DNA of 23,761 nt. Source: a virus. The notes below the pieces were generated by a model. That model saw only the letters and a program-made list of their open reading frames with translations. It was not told the origin of the DNA and did no database searches. Made by a program: the position numbers and the translations under genes. Positions 15,121 through 22,462 of the stretch are shown piece by piece. The stretch's first letter is position 1. Each line of letters opens with the position of its first letter. Where the stretch lies: positions 1-23,761 of the IMG/VR virus record IMGVR_UViG_3300008111_000128; one strand, given 5' to 3'.

Positions 15121-15582
15121 ATGAATACAATATTTGGTAACTTCCTTGAAAGGATAATTCCTAACCTTAAAAAAGCAACTCTAAAATTAAATATTTCCGG
15201 TCATGATGCTGAAATGACTGTAGAAGATTTTAAATCAGCAATAGTTCCAGCTCCAGTTGAACCACCTTATAAAATATATAGAGCTTTATTAACACAAACA
15301 GGAGGAAATGCCCCTGTTGCTACAGTATTAGAAAATACACTTGGCACTATAGTATGGAGTTATCTTGCTCCAGGACTATATTTAGGAACTTTAAACGGTG
15401 CTTTTCCAATCAATAAATATTTTGCATTTTTAGCTGCTGGTGGTTTTGATACAGCACCTAATAATGGTGGTAGTGGAAATCCTTACTATTATAGTAGACT
15501 TGATGACAATAGTGTTGCTGTAAACTCTGTTACAGATGATAAATTAATTAACAGCCCGATAGAAATAATAGTATATAACTAA
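15121..15582 (+). CDS. putative fibre/receptor-binding accessory protein, 153 aa
   Basis: An N-terminal helical part (residues 1-20) is followed by EMTVEDFKSAIVP (about 31-43) and a proline-rich linker (PAPVEPP). A compact beta domain comes next, starting YKIYRALLTQTGGNAPVATV (about 50-69) and ending SPIEIIVYN. This YxxYxALLTQTG... domain resembles small domains attached to fibre proteins in Bacteroidota phages, as I recall them. It is the first gene after the terminator/promoter pair and leads the fibre block, so it is probably a virion surface protein. No enzyme motif is visible. Confidence 0.65.
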   Translation: MNTIFGNFLERIIPNLKKATLKLNISGHDAEMTVEDFKSAIVPAPVEPPYKIYRALLTQTGGNAPVATVLENTLGTIVWSYLAPGLYLGTLNGAFPINKYFAFLAAGGFDTAPNNGGSGNPYYYSRLDDNSVAVNSVTDDKLINSPIEIIVYN

Positions 15583-15583
15583 T

Positions 15584-16372
15584 ATGGCACTTATAACTAA
15601 ATCATCATCTGCTTTATCTACAAACGGTAAAGTATTATCATTATCTGATACTACAGGTAATTACAATGTAACTACAAATCCTGGTGGATATGGTGCATCA
15701 CAAACACCTGCTGGACTAAGAGAAGTATCAGATATTGACGGAGGAAAATTAGATTTTTATTTTAACGGATCTACTAATCCCGATTATACTTTTACTTTAA
15801 CTGCTGGTACAGCTCAAGGATTAGCTAATGGTTCATCTACTTATGATTTAACTATGGGTAATCTTGGTGGTTCAAGTAATGATGTATTTGATGATGAAGT
15901 TGTTAAATTAGTTTATCAAGTTATTTTTGATGGAAATGATTTGTGTCAAGTTAGTCAAGGTTCTAATAGTGTAACTTTGTATTCATTAAATGATGCTGCT
16001 GGTGCAAAATATTTTGTAATTATAGATGGTGTAGACGAATATACTTACGAAATAATAAGTGAAGGAAGTTCTTTTGTAACATTAGATTCTGAAGTAACTT
16101 TAACAAGTGGAGATTATAATTATAAAGTAATTTACGAATCAACTAACTATCTTGCTTTAACACATAACATTCTTAAATGTATCCATACTAATATAGCTAA
16201 TGTAGCATGTTCTACTTGTAGCTGTAAAGAAAAAGCTGTTGAAAAAACAACTGAAGCTTTAATGCAATACTTTGGTATTGAGACTAATATGGATAAAGGT
16301 AATTATAACTGTGCTCAGGAAATAATTGAAAGTTTAACTATTTATTGTGGTAAAGATGGGTGTAACTGTTAA
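15584..16372 (+). CDS. virion surface protein with Cys-rich C terminus, 262 aa
   Basis: The first 185 residues are beta-rich, with Ser/Thr/Gly repeats (an N-terminal part, then a possible Ig-like part near 120-185). The C-terminal 75 residues are helical and cysteine-rich: ILKCIHTNIANVACSTCSCK (about 196-215) and a final YCGKDGCNC. Such Cys-rich tails occur in Bacteroidota phage fibre-module proteins. The following gene starts inside this one (ATG 16356) and is also Cys-containing, so the two may assemble together, perhaps around metal or disulfides. Function is inferred from location between fibre genes. Confidence 0.65.
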   Translation: MALITKSSSALSTNGKVLSLSDTTGNYNVTTNPGGYGASQTPAGLREVSDIDGGKLDFYFNGSTNPDYTFTLTAGTAQGLANGSSTYDLTMGNLGGSSNDVFDDEVVKLVYQVIFDGNDLCQVSQGSNSVTLYSLNDAAGAKYFVIIDGVDEYTYEIISEGSSFVTLDSEVTLTSGDYNYKVIYESTNYLALTHNILKCIHTNIANVACSTCSCKEKAVEKTTEALMQYFGIETNMDKGNYNCAQEIIESLTIYCGKDGCNC

Positions 16373-16631
16373 TTATACACAAGAAGAATTAGATGATTTA
16401 TTATCTAGGTTAGATAATAAATACAATACCTATATATGTAAGTTAGCTAAAAAGAACTTATATAAAATAGGTGTTTGTGATATGGAGTTACTTAAAGAAT
16501 TATTTCTTTATAAATGGTCATTGTCTTACTGGCAACAAAATGTGACTGGTTCAACTACTGGTAAAGATAATTACTTAACTCAAGAGCAATTTAATTGTAT
16601 AACATTTAGAATAAAATCATTAACTTGTTAA
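16356..16631 (+). CDS. small helical protein paired with the Cys-rich virion protein, 91 aa
   Basis: ATG 16356 (MGVTVNYTQEE) is chosen over an in-frame GTG at 16347, giving 91 residues and a 17-nt overlap with the preceding gene. The protein is helical, with cysteines near the middle (YICKLAKK, IGVCDMELL) and near the end (QFNCITFRIKSLTC). It probably accompanies the preceding Cys-rich protein as a fibre chaperone or subunit; that is inference from overlap and composition. The next gene starts at a TTG overlapping this stop. Confidence 0.7.
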   Translation: MGVTVNYTQEELDDLLSRLDNKYNTYICKLAKKNLYKIGVCDMELLKELFLYKWSLSYWQQNVTGSTTGKDNYLTQEQFNCITFRIKSLTC

Positions 16632-18169
16632 GTTTACCTAATCCATATAATGATGAGCTTTGTGGTTCTGAACAATTATTTAATTCAAACTCAGAGCCTT
16701 GTGAACCTTGTACTCCGGAAACATTACAAGTAAGATGGGCAGATATTATTGATAAACCTGTTTGTTTTCCTACTTGTTCTCCTGAAGTAACAGGTGTAAC
16801 TTCTTTAAACGGTTTAGCAGGAAATGTTACATTAGGTATAGGTTCTACAGGAACTAATTTTAATATAGTAAGTTCATCAGGAACAATTACTTTAAATCTT
16901 CCTATTGCTGATGCTACTAAAACAGGTAAATTATCTTCGATTGATTGGAATACTTTTAATAATAAACAAAACCCTATAACATTGACAACTACTGGTAACA
17001 GTGGTGCTGCTACTTTTATAGGTAATATTTTAAATATTCCTAATTATACATTAGCTGGTTTAGGTGGAGTTCCTGGTACAGGTACTATTAACTATTTAGC
17101 TAAATGGACTTTTACTACTACAACAGCATTAACCAATTCAATAGTTTATGATAATGGTACTCAAGTAGGTATAGGTACTTTTGCTCCTACTGCTCTTCTT
17201 GATGTTGTAACTGCTTCAACTATAACATCTTCTATAAAAGCTAGAAATAGCAATGGTGCTACAATTTTATCTAATACTTCTGCAATAGGTTCTTTATCAA
17301 CTGATTGGAACGCACCTCTAGCATTTTCTACAAATAGTGTTGAGTACATGAGAATACTTACTAATGGAAATGTAGGTATTGGTACAACTAATCCTACTGA
17401 ACTACTTCATGTAGACGGAGGATCAAGTTTAAAAAATATATTACTTAAAACGACTGCTGCTGGAATAGCTAGTTCTGGTTATTTATATGAAAACGGAAAC
17501 GGTACTATTAAATTAGGAGGATTTAATTCAACTTTAGGTGTTGGTACTACCGGTTCATATGGTTTTAATTTATTTTATAATAGTACAGCTGTATTAACAG
17601 TAGATGCTGCAAAAATAGGAATTAACAATACTACTCCTCTTACTACTCTTGATATTAGACCAGCATCTTCTGGATTTAACCCAACTATAACATTACAAGA
17701 ACTATCTAATAATAGATATTATTATTTTTATGTAACTGATACTACTGGAGATTTGTATATACAAAGAGATGGTGGAACAAACGGAGGGTATTTTGGTATG
17801 GATTGGGATACTAATTTTACTTTTGGTAGTGGTTTAATTACAGGAGGTGTTACTCATTATACTTCTTCTGGAATTTTAGATCCAGCAGATTATATTGTTT
17901 GGGTAGGACATCCAACCAACTCTATTACTTTAACATTACCTGCTTTGTCAACAGTTAAGCACGGAAAAACATATATTATTAAAAGATTAAGTGGTCATGC
18001 TGTAACTATAAATAAAAATGCAGCAGATCCGAATTTTGATTTACCTAGTACTAGTCAAGCAACAATTACTTTAACTGATGGAGAAATGGCAAGAGTTGTT
18101 GCATGGAAAGACCAACCTCCTAGAGGAACAGCTTATCCTACTAGTTTTTGGATAATTTTGAGCAATTAA
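16625..18169 (+). CDS. tail fibre protein with GIGTTxP-type repeats, 514 aa (TTG start)
   Basis: The layout is fibre-like. A Cys-containing N-terminal attachment segment (about 12-51) comes first, then a shaft with VTSLNGLAGNVTL (58-70) and ATKTGKLSSIDWNTFNNKQ (97-115). Three copies of a beta-turn repeat follow: VGIGTFAPTALLDV (181-194), VGIGTTNPTELLHV (250-263) and IGINNTTPLTTLDI (331-344). The C-terminal head contains ITLTLPALSTVKHGKTYIIK (434-453). The last part probably contacts the host surface or caps the trimer. No ATG exists in frame before residue 242, so TTG 16625, overlapping the previous stop, is the likely start. The GIGTTxP repeat is common in Bacteroidota surface and phage fibre proteins. 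Confidence 0.8.
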   Translation: MLSLPNPYNDELCGSEQLFNSNSEPCEPCTPETLQVRWADIIDKPVCFPTCSPEVTGVTSLNGLAGNVTLGIGSTGTNFNIVSSSGTITLNLPIADATKTGKLSSIDWNTFNNKQNPITLTTTGNSGAATFIGNILNIPNYTLAGLGGVPGTGTINYLAKWTFTTTTALTNSIVYDNGTQVGIGTFAPTALLDVVTASTITSSIKARNSNGATILSNTSAIGSLSTDWNAPLAFSTNSVEYMRILTNGNVGIGTTNPTELLHVDGGSSLKNILLKTTAAGIASSGYLYENGNGTIKLGGFNSTLGVGTTGSYGFNLFYNSTAVLTVDAAKIGINNTTPLTTLDIRPASSGFNPTITLQELSNNRYYYFYVTDTTGDLYIQRDGGTNGGYFGMDWDTNFTFGSGLITGGVTHYTSSGILDPADYIVWVGHPTNSITLTLPALSTVKHGKTYIIKRLSGHAVTINKNAADPNFDLPSTSQATITLTDGEMARVVAWKDQPPRGTAYPTSFWIILSN

Positions 18170-18172
18170 TAT

Positions 18173-18180
18173 TATATTTG
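18173..18180 (+). promoter_or_regulatory. TAnnTTTG promoter box 4 nt before the 18185 start
   Basis: TATATTTG at 18173-18180 matches the -7 element. The nearest upstream TTG (18148-18150) is 22 nt away, a little long. The ATG follows after 4 nt, the same spacing as at 153-165 and 18590-18602. Confidence 0.4.
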
Positions 18181-18184
18181 AGAC

Positions 18185-18577
18185 ATGAAAATAAAAGAAA
18201 TAATTGAACTGAAAAGAGCAATTGACTCATTATCAGCTGCTAAGACACCGATTTGGTATGAATTGGGTAAAAACAAAACTACTATTGAAAGATCAGTAGA
18301 GCCTCTTTTTGAGGATTTTAACAAAGCTAGACAACTTGTTATTGAAAATTTAGCTGAAAAAGATGAAAACGGTCAGTTTAAAGTTGAAGATAATAAGTAT
18401 GTTTTTGGTAGTAATACTGAAGAAGCTAAAAATCTACTGATTGAATTAGAAACAGAATTTTTGAACAAAGACGTAGAATTAGATCTACACAAGATTTCTG
18501 AAGAGAAGTTTAAAACCCTTCAGGAATTAAATTTTGAAGCAAATTTAATGCTTCCAATAATTGAATTTTTAACTTAA
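18185..18577 (+). CDS. helical protein, DUF1617-like, 130 aa
   Basis: The protein is nearly all helical, with a charged pattern and a middle EKDENGQFKVEDNKYVF (about 59-75). The N-terminal KAIDxL..-type helix, the central ENGQ segment and the following ELETEFLNKDVELDLHKI helix resemble the DUF1617 family of small phage tail-associated proteins. The match is by pattern only. It lies between two fibre-type genes and has its own promoter-like box. It could be a fibre chaperone or a small virion component. Confidence 0.6.
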   Translation: MKIKEIIELKRAIDSLSAAKTPIWYELGKNKTTIERSVEPLFEDFNKARQLVIENLAEKDENGQFKVEDNKYVFGSNTEEAKNLLIELETEFLNKDVELDLHKISEEKFKTLQELNFEANLMLPIIEFLT

Positions 18578-18589
18578 AAAAATAATTAA

Positions 18590-18597
18590 TATCTTTG
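18590..18597 (+). promoter_or_regulatory. TAnnTTTG promoter box 4 nt before the 18602 start
   Basis: TATCTTTG followed by TGTT and ATG repeats the arrangement at 153-167 (TATCTTTG, TAAT, ATG). No TTG at the ideal 19-nt distance is present (nearest at 18561-18563, 26 nt away), so the -33 element is weak or missing. Confidence 0.4.
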
Positions 18598-18601
18598 TGT
18601 T

Positions 18602-18910
18602 ATGGGATTTACTAATTTAGAATCACTCGTAAAGTCAATATTTAGTCTATTTACTAAACAGGCTTATAACGGTTCATGTACAACCGGAGCAACTTTTGTT
18701 CCTCTTTCTACTATAGATATACCAGCACAAACGGTATGGATTTCAGCAATTACCGGAGCTGATTATCTTAGTGTAAGAATAGGAGGTAATGAATTTTATA
18801 TTCCTGATGGTGCTGTTGTACCTATTAACCATATAAGTAATTTACAAAACGTATTTGTAAAAGTAGACGATAACTCTGTTAAAACTATTACTTATAGATA
18901 CGAATGTTAA
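18602..18910 (+). CDS. small beta-rich virion-type protein, 102 aa
   Basis: A short N-terminal amphipathic helix (NLESLVKSIFSLF) is followed by a beta-rich domain with alternating hydrophobic residues (TVWISAITGADYLSVRIGG, about 44-62) and a C-terminal strand TITYRYEC. No catalytic motif is visible. It is coupled to the long adhesin-like gene by an overlap (next ATG at 18904, this stop at 18908-18910), so it is probably a fibre-associated or adaptor protein. Family not recognised. Confidence 0.65.
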   Translation: MGFTNLESLVKSIFSLFTKQAYNGSCTTGATFVPLSTIDIPAQTVWISAITGADYLSVRIGGNEFYIPDGAVVPINHISNLQNVFVKVDDNSVKTITYRYEC

Positions 18911-20385
18911 TTGTTACTAGAAATAGTTATAATAAACAGGTAGTTTCTTTATCAAGTAATAAGATAGAACCTGAAACATTAGCTCATATAGCAAGGGTAC
19001 AAGCTGATGGTGGTACAGTAGATAGTATTGAGTTGTGTAATACTTACTTTGTATTTAAGAAAAGTAATGCTTACATGGCAGATGTGTTAGCTGATGCTAT
19101 GCCTCATGTTTTAGGTTATAAACCAAATGCTACTAATCCATATCTTTGTCTTAAAATATATAGTTCATTACCAAGTGGTATTGGGGATTTAGCACAAACT
19201 AATGGTGTTATATATCAACCTTTATTATTAAAATACCAAGGAGAAAGATATTATTATAGTTCTAATTCATCATATAGTAATTTAAAATCAAATAAAGATT
19301 CAGATACAGGTGATTTTGATGTTAAAGCTAAAATAGAATGGAATGGTGGTACTAATGTTCTTGTAGGAAAACATGATGGTAGTGGTGCTACTGAACATTT
19401 TACTTTGTCTATAACTACTGCTGGAAATATACAAATTGTTTTTGCAAATACACATACTTATACTTCAACTGCAACAATAGGAAGTACTTATACAGGTCAT
19501 GTAAGAGTAACAAGACAAGCAAGTAGTGGAGAAATTAAATTTTATACTTCTACTAATGGTTCAACATGGAATCAATTAGGTAGTACAATTACAGGTATAA
19601 CAACAGTATATACAGCACAAGCATATCTTCAAGTAGGTTCTTATTGGAATGGTAGTGCATCATTATCATTTAATGGAAAAATTTATACACTTACTTATTC
19701 TGATACAATAAACGGTACACCAACAGAATCAATTGACCTTGCATCATATAATGCTGCTGTTTCACAAACAACTTGGACAAGTACAACAGGAGAAACATGG
19801 ACATTAATTAAACCTACAGCTAATAATATTTATTATTCAAGTGTTGTTGTAAGAACTACAGTTCAACTTAGGTTTGGTTATAATTGGTTAGAAACTTCTC
19901 TTAATCCATTACCTTTAGGTAATATAACTCAAATGAATTTAGGTTCAATAAATGCTGCTCCTGCAAGTAGTGGTGGTAGCATTTTTAGAAGTGCTCTTGT
20001 TCAAACAAGAGATGGGTTTTATTATAACTATTCTATATTTACAGGTTCTGAAAACTCTGATGAAATATTAAATAGTTATTTTACAACTTTTTCTCCTATT
20101 ATTAAACATGGTATTAATGTTTTAAATTATAAAACTCAATTTTTTACACAAAGAGTTCAAAGTGGTGTATCTTGTAAAGTTTATTTAAACAATAATTTAC
20201 TTACTACAGGAAACACATCTGCATGGCTTGCTTATAATATAACAAGAATTGGAGGCTATGGTGCATTTACTCTTAATCAGAACAATAACGGTGTATTCAC
20301 ATTTAATAGTTTATTGTCTGAGGCTAATACGTTTGCTTTCCAAAGTTTTGTTAATACATCTTTAATGAATAATGAATTATGGTAA
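18904..20385 (+). CDS. receptor-binding/adhesin-like fibre protein with LamG/ConA-like domain, 493 aa
   Basis: Three parts are visible. Residues 1-112 form an N-terminal alpha/beta region (VVSLSSNKIEPETLAHIARV near 13-32). Residues about 113-285 form a jelly-roll-like domain of the LamG/concanavalin A kind, with FTLSITTAGNIQIVFAN, GHVRVTRQASSGEIKFYTS and SLSFNGKIYTLTYSDT as the usual strand order. Residues about 305-493 form a C-terminal beta domain with VRTTVQLRFGYNWLE near 313-327. Carbohydrate or host-surface binding is likely. The LamG-like part looks like an insertion between two phage domains, as expected for exchangeable host-range modules. It lies in the fibre block and is coupled to both neighbours by overlaps. 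Confidence 0.65.
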   Translation: MLIVTRNSYNKQVVSLSSNKIEPETLAHIARVQADGGTVDSIELCNTYFVFKKSNAYMADVLADAMPHVLGYKPNATNPYLCLKIYSSLPSGIGDLAQTNGVIYQPLLLKYQGERYYYSSNSSYSNLKSNKDSDTGDFDVKAKIEWNGGTNVLVGKHDGSGATEHFTLSITTAGNIQIVFANTHTYTSTATIGSTYTGHVRVTRQASSGEIKFYTSTNGSTWNQLGSTITGITTVYTAQAYLQVGSYWNGSASLSFNGKIYTLTYSDTINGTPTESIDLASYNAAVSQTTWTSTTGETWTLIKPTANNIYYSSVVVRTTVQLRFGYNWLETSLNPLPLGNITQMNLGSINAAPASSGGSIFRSALVQTRDGFYYNYSIFTGSENSDEILNSYFTTFSPIIKHGINVLNYKTQFFTQRVQSGVSCKVYLNNNLLTTGNTSAWLAYNITRIGGYGAFTLNQNNNGVFTFNSLLSEANTFAFQSFVNTSLMNNELW

Positions 20386-20657
20386 TTAACACTAAACCAA
20401 CTGTAAACTATATTGTAGGTTCAAAAGAACAAATTGAAAATGTTATTATTTCAATTGATAAACAATGTGGTTATCCTGAAGAAAATGGTACTTTAACTTA
20501 TGGTAAAGCTGTGAAACATCCGAAAAAAGATGAATATATGTTGCCAGTAATTAGCTTTTACATTAAATATTTTGATGAAAAAGTTTTAGAAACTTTAGGT
20601 GTTGAAGAAATAGACAGCACTTGGATTGAAGCTCCTGAAATTAAATTTTCTAACTAA
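20379..20657 (+). CDS. hypothetical small protein after the adhesin gene, 92 aa
   Basis: The protein is a compact alpha/beta domain starting MVINTKPTVNYIVGS, with no recognised motif. Its start lies inside the adhesin gene (7-nt overlap) and its stop shares an A with the next start (TAATG). Such short genes after fibre genes are often chaperones or tip proteins; this is inference from position. Confidence 0.65.
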   Translation: MVINTKPTVNYIVGSKEQIENVIISIDKQCGYPEENGTLTYGKAVKHPKKDEYMLPVISFYIKYFDEKVLETLGVEEIDSTWIEAPEIKFSN

Positions 20658-20779
20658 TGGCAAAGTCAACTAACAAACAAAATATAAAAAAATCTTTTGG
20701 CAAGAAGAAACATGGTATTGCCAAGAAAAAACTTAATAAACATGAGTGCAAAAAAGAATATAACAGACAAGGCAGGTAA
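20657..20779 (+). CDS. very basic 40-aa protein
   Basis: ATG 20657 (TAATG overlap with the preceding stop) opens 40 codons to TAA 20777-20779. The product is strongly basic, with many Lys and Arg (IKKSFGKKKHGIAKKKL in the middle), and ends KKEYNRQGR. Short basic proteins ending in a YRGQGR-like tail occur in other Bacteroidota phages, as I recall. RNA, DNA or virion-interior binding is possible. The tight TAATG start and the recognisable tail support it despite its size. The next gene begins 38 nt before its end. Confidence 0.6.
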   Translation: MAKSTNKQNIKKSFGKKKHGIAKKKLNKHECKKEYNRQGR

Positions 20780-21041
20780 TTTAGGGATGCCTATTTCATT
20801 TGAGCAATTTTCTAAAGACCCAGTTAAGGGTTTGTTGTTTATTGTTCTTATAGCTATTGGTTATTTATATGTGGACGGCAAAATGAATTATCAATCTCAG
20901 ATTGCAAAGCACGAACAAAAGATTGAGCTACTCGAAAGCAAAGTAGATATACTTACCATTGCATTAAAGCGTTCTGACAGTGCATTGGTATCCGTTACAA
21001 CTAAGTTGGAAGTTTTAACACAAATGGGAAAAATCAAATGA
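20742..21041 (+). CDS. membrane-anchored coiled-coil protein, lysis region, 99 aa
   Basis: ATG 20742 (MSAKKNITDKAG) is preferred; an earlier in-frame start near 20697 would read through the basic 40-aa gene. One membrane segment (LLFIVLIAIGYLYV, about residues 31-44) is followed by a coiled coil (EQKIELLESKVDILTIALKR, about 59-78). This N-in membrane anchor with a periplasmic coil resembles an inner-membrane spanin or a holin-associated protein. It is coupled to the next gene by ATGA at 21038-21041. Confidence 0.65.
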   Translation: MSAKKNITDKAGNLGMPISFEQFSKDPVKGLLFIVLIAIGYLYVDGKMNYQSQIAKHEQKIELLESKVDILTIALKRSDSALVSVTTKLEVLTQMGKIK

Positions 21042-21355
21042 AATACATATTAATCAGCATATTGCTTCTGCTTATAGGTTACGGTGTGACAAAAACAGAA
21101 ACTAAAGAAGCTACTACAGTAGATAGTATTCTTATAAAAAGTGAACAGACTTTTGCCAAAGCATCCAATGTTTGTATAAAAGCTGACGAAAAACAGAAGC
21201 AAGAAATGATTAAGATACAGGAGAAAGTTTTAACTTTGCAAACTCAGAACAAAGAATTAAAAGAAGTTATAATATCCCAACAAAATGAAATCAAAAACCT
21301 TAGTTCTACTCCTGTTGATACTGGTGAGCAATTCAACTTATTCTCAAAGGATTAG
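21038..21355 (+). CDS. inner-membrane spanin-like protein (Rz-type), 105 aa
   Basis: The N-terminal 18 residues (KYILISILLLLIGYGVTK) form one membrane anchor or uncleaved signal, followed by a periplasmic coiled coil to about residue 90 (KQEMIKIQEKVLTLQTQNKE). This matches the topology of i-spanins, which link inner and outer membranes during lysis of Gram-negative hosts. There is no Cys lipobox. The next gene begins inside its 3' end, the arrangement often seen for overlapping spanin pairs. It ends in TAG, the only intact gene here to do so. Confidence 0.6.
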   Translation: MKYILISILLLLIGYGVTKTETKEATTVDSILIKSEQTFAKASNVCIKADEKQKQEMIKIQEKVLTLQTQNKELKEVIISQQNEIKNLSSTPVDTGEQFNLFSKD

Positions 21356-21578
21356 GGTTATAAATGGTGATACACTTGTTACGTTTACACGTACTCAAGC
21401 TAAAGCTATAAATGATACGTTCTTTGTTCAGAGGCAAACGATAAAGGAGCTTAGTAATAAGCCACCTGATACGATAAAGATAAAAGAGGTGATAAAGCAA
21501 GAGGCAACTGTTACAAGAGATGGGTGGATATTTTTAACTGCACAAATTGTTATATTGATAATTGTAATACTTGTATGA
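21285..21578 (+). CDS. secreted/membrane protein overlapping the spanin-like gene, 97 aa
   Basis: The start lies 71 nt inside the preceding gene. Residues 1-20 form a signal peptide (KTLVLLLLILVSNSTYSQ, with a cleavage site likely after TYS and before Q). This is followed by a periplasmic part (INGDTLVTFTRTQAKAIND) and a C-terminal membrane segment (WIFLTAQIVILIIVILV). No lipobox Cys is present, so it is not a classical o-spanin. Similar small proteins occur near lysis genes of Bacteroidota phages. The overlap and position suggest a partner of the spanin-like protein; the mechanism is not shown. Its stop overlaps the next start (ATGA). Confidence 0.6.
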   Translation: MKSKTLVLLLLILVSNSTYSQRIRVINGDTLVTFTRTQAKAINDTFFVQRQTIKELSNKPPDTIKIKEVIKQEATVTRDGWIFLTAQIVILIIVILV

Positions 21579-21823
21579 AATTTTTAAAAGATTTATTTGA
21601 TGACAATAACTCTATCAACGAGAAAGCAGTTGTAGGGTTTATTGCTTTTTTTATGCTTGTAATAGCATTAGCTGTAGATTTAATTACAGGATACTTTGGT
21701 AATCCATTAGTTATAAATGAGTTTATATTTGATGGCTTTATGGTTATCATATTAGGTGCATTTGGTATTGCATCTGTAGATAAATGGATGAATAAAAAGA
21801 ATAATTCTAACGGAAATGAGTAA
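21575..21823 (+). CDS. holin candidate, 82 aa, two TM segments
   Basis: ATG 21575 (MKFLKDLFDDNN) gives 82 residues and the common 4-nt overlap; a reading from 21524 would overlap the previous gene by 55 nt. Two hydrophobic segments (about 16-38 and 48-66) are separated by a short loop (GNPLVINEFIF), and the C terminus is charged (DKWMNKKNNSNGNE). Directly upstream of the endolysin, this is the normal position and topology of a class II-type holin. It is not identified by a family match. Confidence 0.65.
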   Translation: MKFLKDLFDDNNSINEKAVVGFIAFFMLVIALAVDLITGYFGNPLVINEFIFDGFMVIILGAFGIASVDKWMNKKNNSNGNE

Positions 21824-22268
21824 TATATCCAAACACATTACAATGAAAGAGGCTACCTTTTCCTCAACAGGTGAAGCCAAAGGTATTGACAATAGCCCAA
21901 CTCCTGAACACTTAGAGAACATGAAGTTGTTGGCTGAAAAAGTATTTGAACCACTAAGGGAGTGGTATGGTAAACCTATAAAGATTAACTCTTTTTATAG
22001 AAGTAAAGCATTAAACTTAGCAATTCCTGGAAGTAGTTTGACAAGTCAACATTCTTTTGGGCAGGCTATGGACATTGATACCACCTCTGACAACAAGAAG
22101 TTATTTGATTATATCAAGGCTAATTTGACTTGGGATCAGTTAATTTGGGAATTTGGAACTGCTGAAAACCCTGATTGGGTACATGTTAGTTACAAAGCAA
22201 CAGGTAATAGGAAGCAAATACTTAAAGCTAAAAAGGTAAATGGTAAAACTGTTTACGAACCATTCTAA
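21816..22268 (+). CDS. endolysin-like peptidase M15A, 150 aa
   Basis: The protein matches the short M15A (D-Ala-D-Ala carboxypeptidase-type) family used by many phages as endolysin. SFYRSKALN at residues 59-67 is the usual pre-motif. SQHSFGQAMDID at 77-88 supplies zinc ligands H79 and D86, and WVH at 121-123 supplies H123, with E112 nearby as possible catalytic base. It should cut peptide cross-links in peptidoglycan. No signal peptide is seen, consistent with holin-dependent export. It overlaps the holin candidate by 8 nt and is followed by membrane-protein genes, completing a lysis cassette. Confidence 0.9.
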   Translation: MSNISKHITMKEATFSSTGEAKGIDNSPTPEHLENMKLLAEKVFEPLREWYGKPIKINSFYRSKALNLAIPGSSLTSQHSFGQAMDIDTTSDNKKLFDYIKANLTWDQLIWEFGTAENPDWVHVSYKATGNRKQILKAKKVNGKTVYEPF

Positions 22269-22462
22269 TGCCTGGCATTGAAAACAACAAATTAGACGGT
22301 ACTATAATAGAAAACGAAACAATCAAATCTAATTACGTATTAGATTTTGAAGAAGTAGATTTTACTTTAGTATCTGTAAATATTCTAATAAATCTATTAC
22401 TATTAGCAGTAATAGTTTATTTTTGTATAAAATTATATAATCAGAAGAAAAATGAGCTTTAA
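22268..22462 (+). CDS. small single-TM protein, 64 aa
   Basis: ATG 22268 shares an A with the endolysin stop (TAATG). A polar N-terminal half is followed by one membrane segment (LVSVNILINLLLLAVIVYFC, about residues 34-53) and a charged tail (KLYNQKKNEL). Topology would suit a pinholin-type or lysis-regulating protein; no family is recognised. Confidence 0.65.
   Translation: MPGIENNKLDGTIIENETIKSNYVLDFEEVDFTLVSVNILINLLLLAVIVYFCIKLYNQKKNEL

Noticed and set aside
16181-16370. Cys-rich C terminus of the 15584 gene as a zinc-finger DNA-binding domain
   Set aside because: Cysteine spacing is irregular and the gene lies among fibre genes; disulfide or metal-stabilised virion contacts are more likely.
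4526-21750. Reverse-strand open frames of 60-92 codons (for example 4526-4738, 11683-11961, 14488-14700)
   Set aside because: All lie opposite well-supported + strand genes, have no start context and encode no recognisable protein; they are composition shadows.
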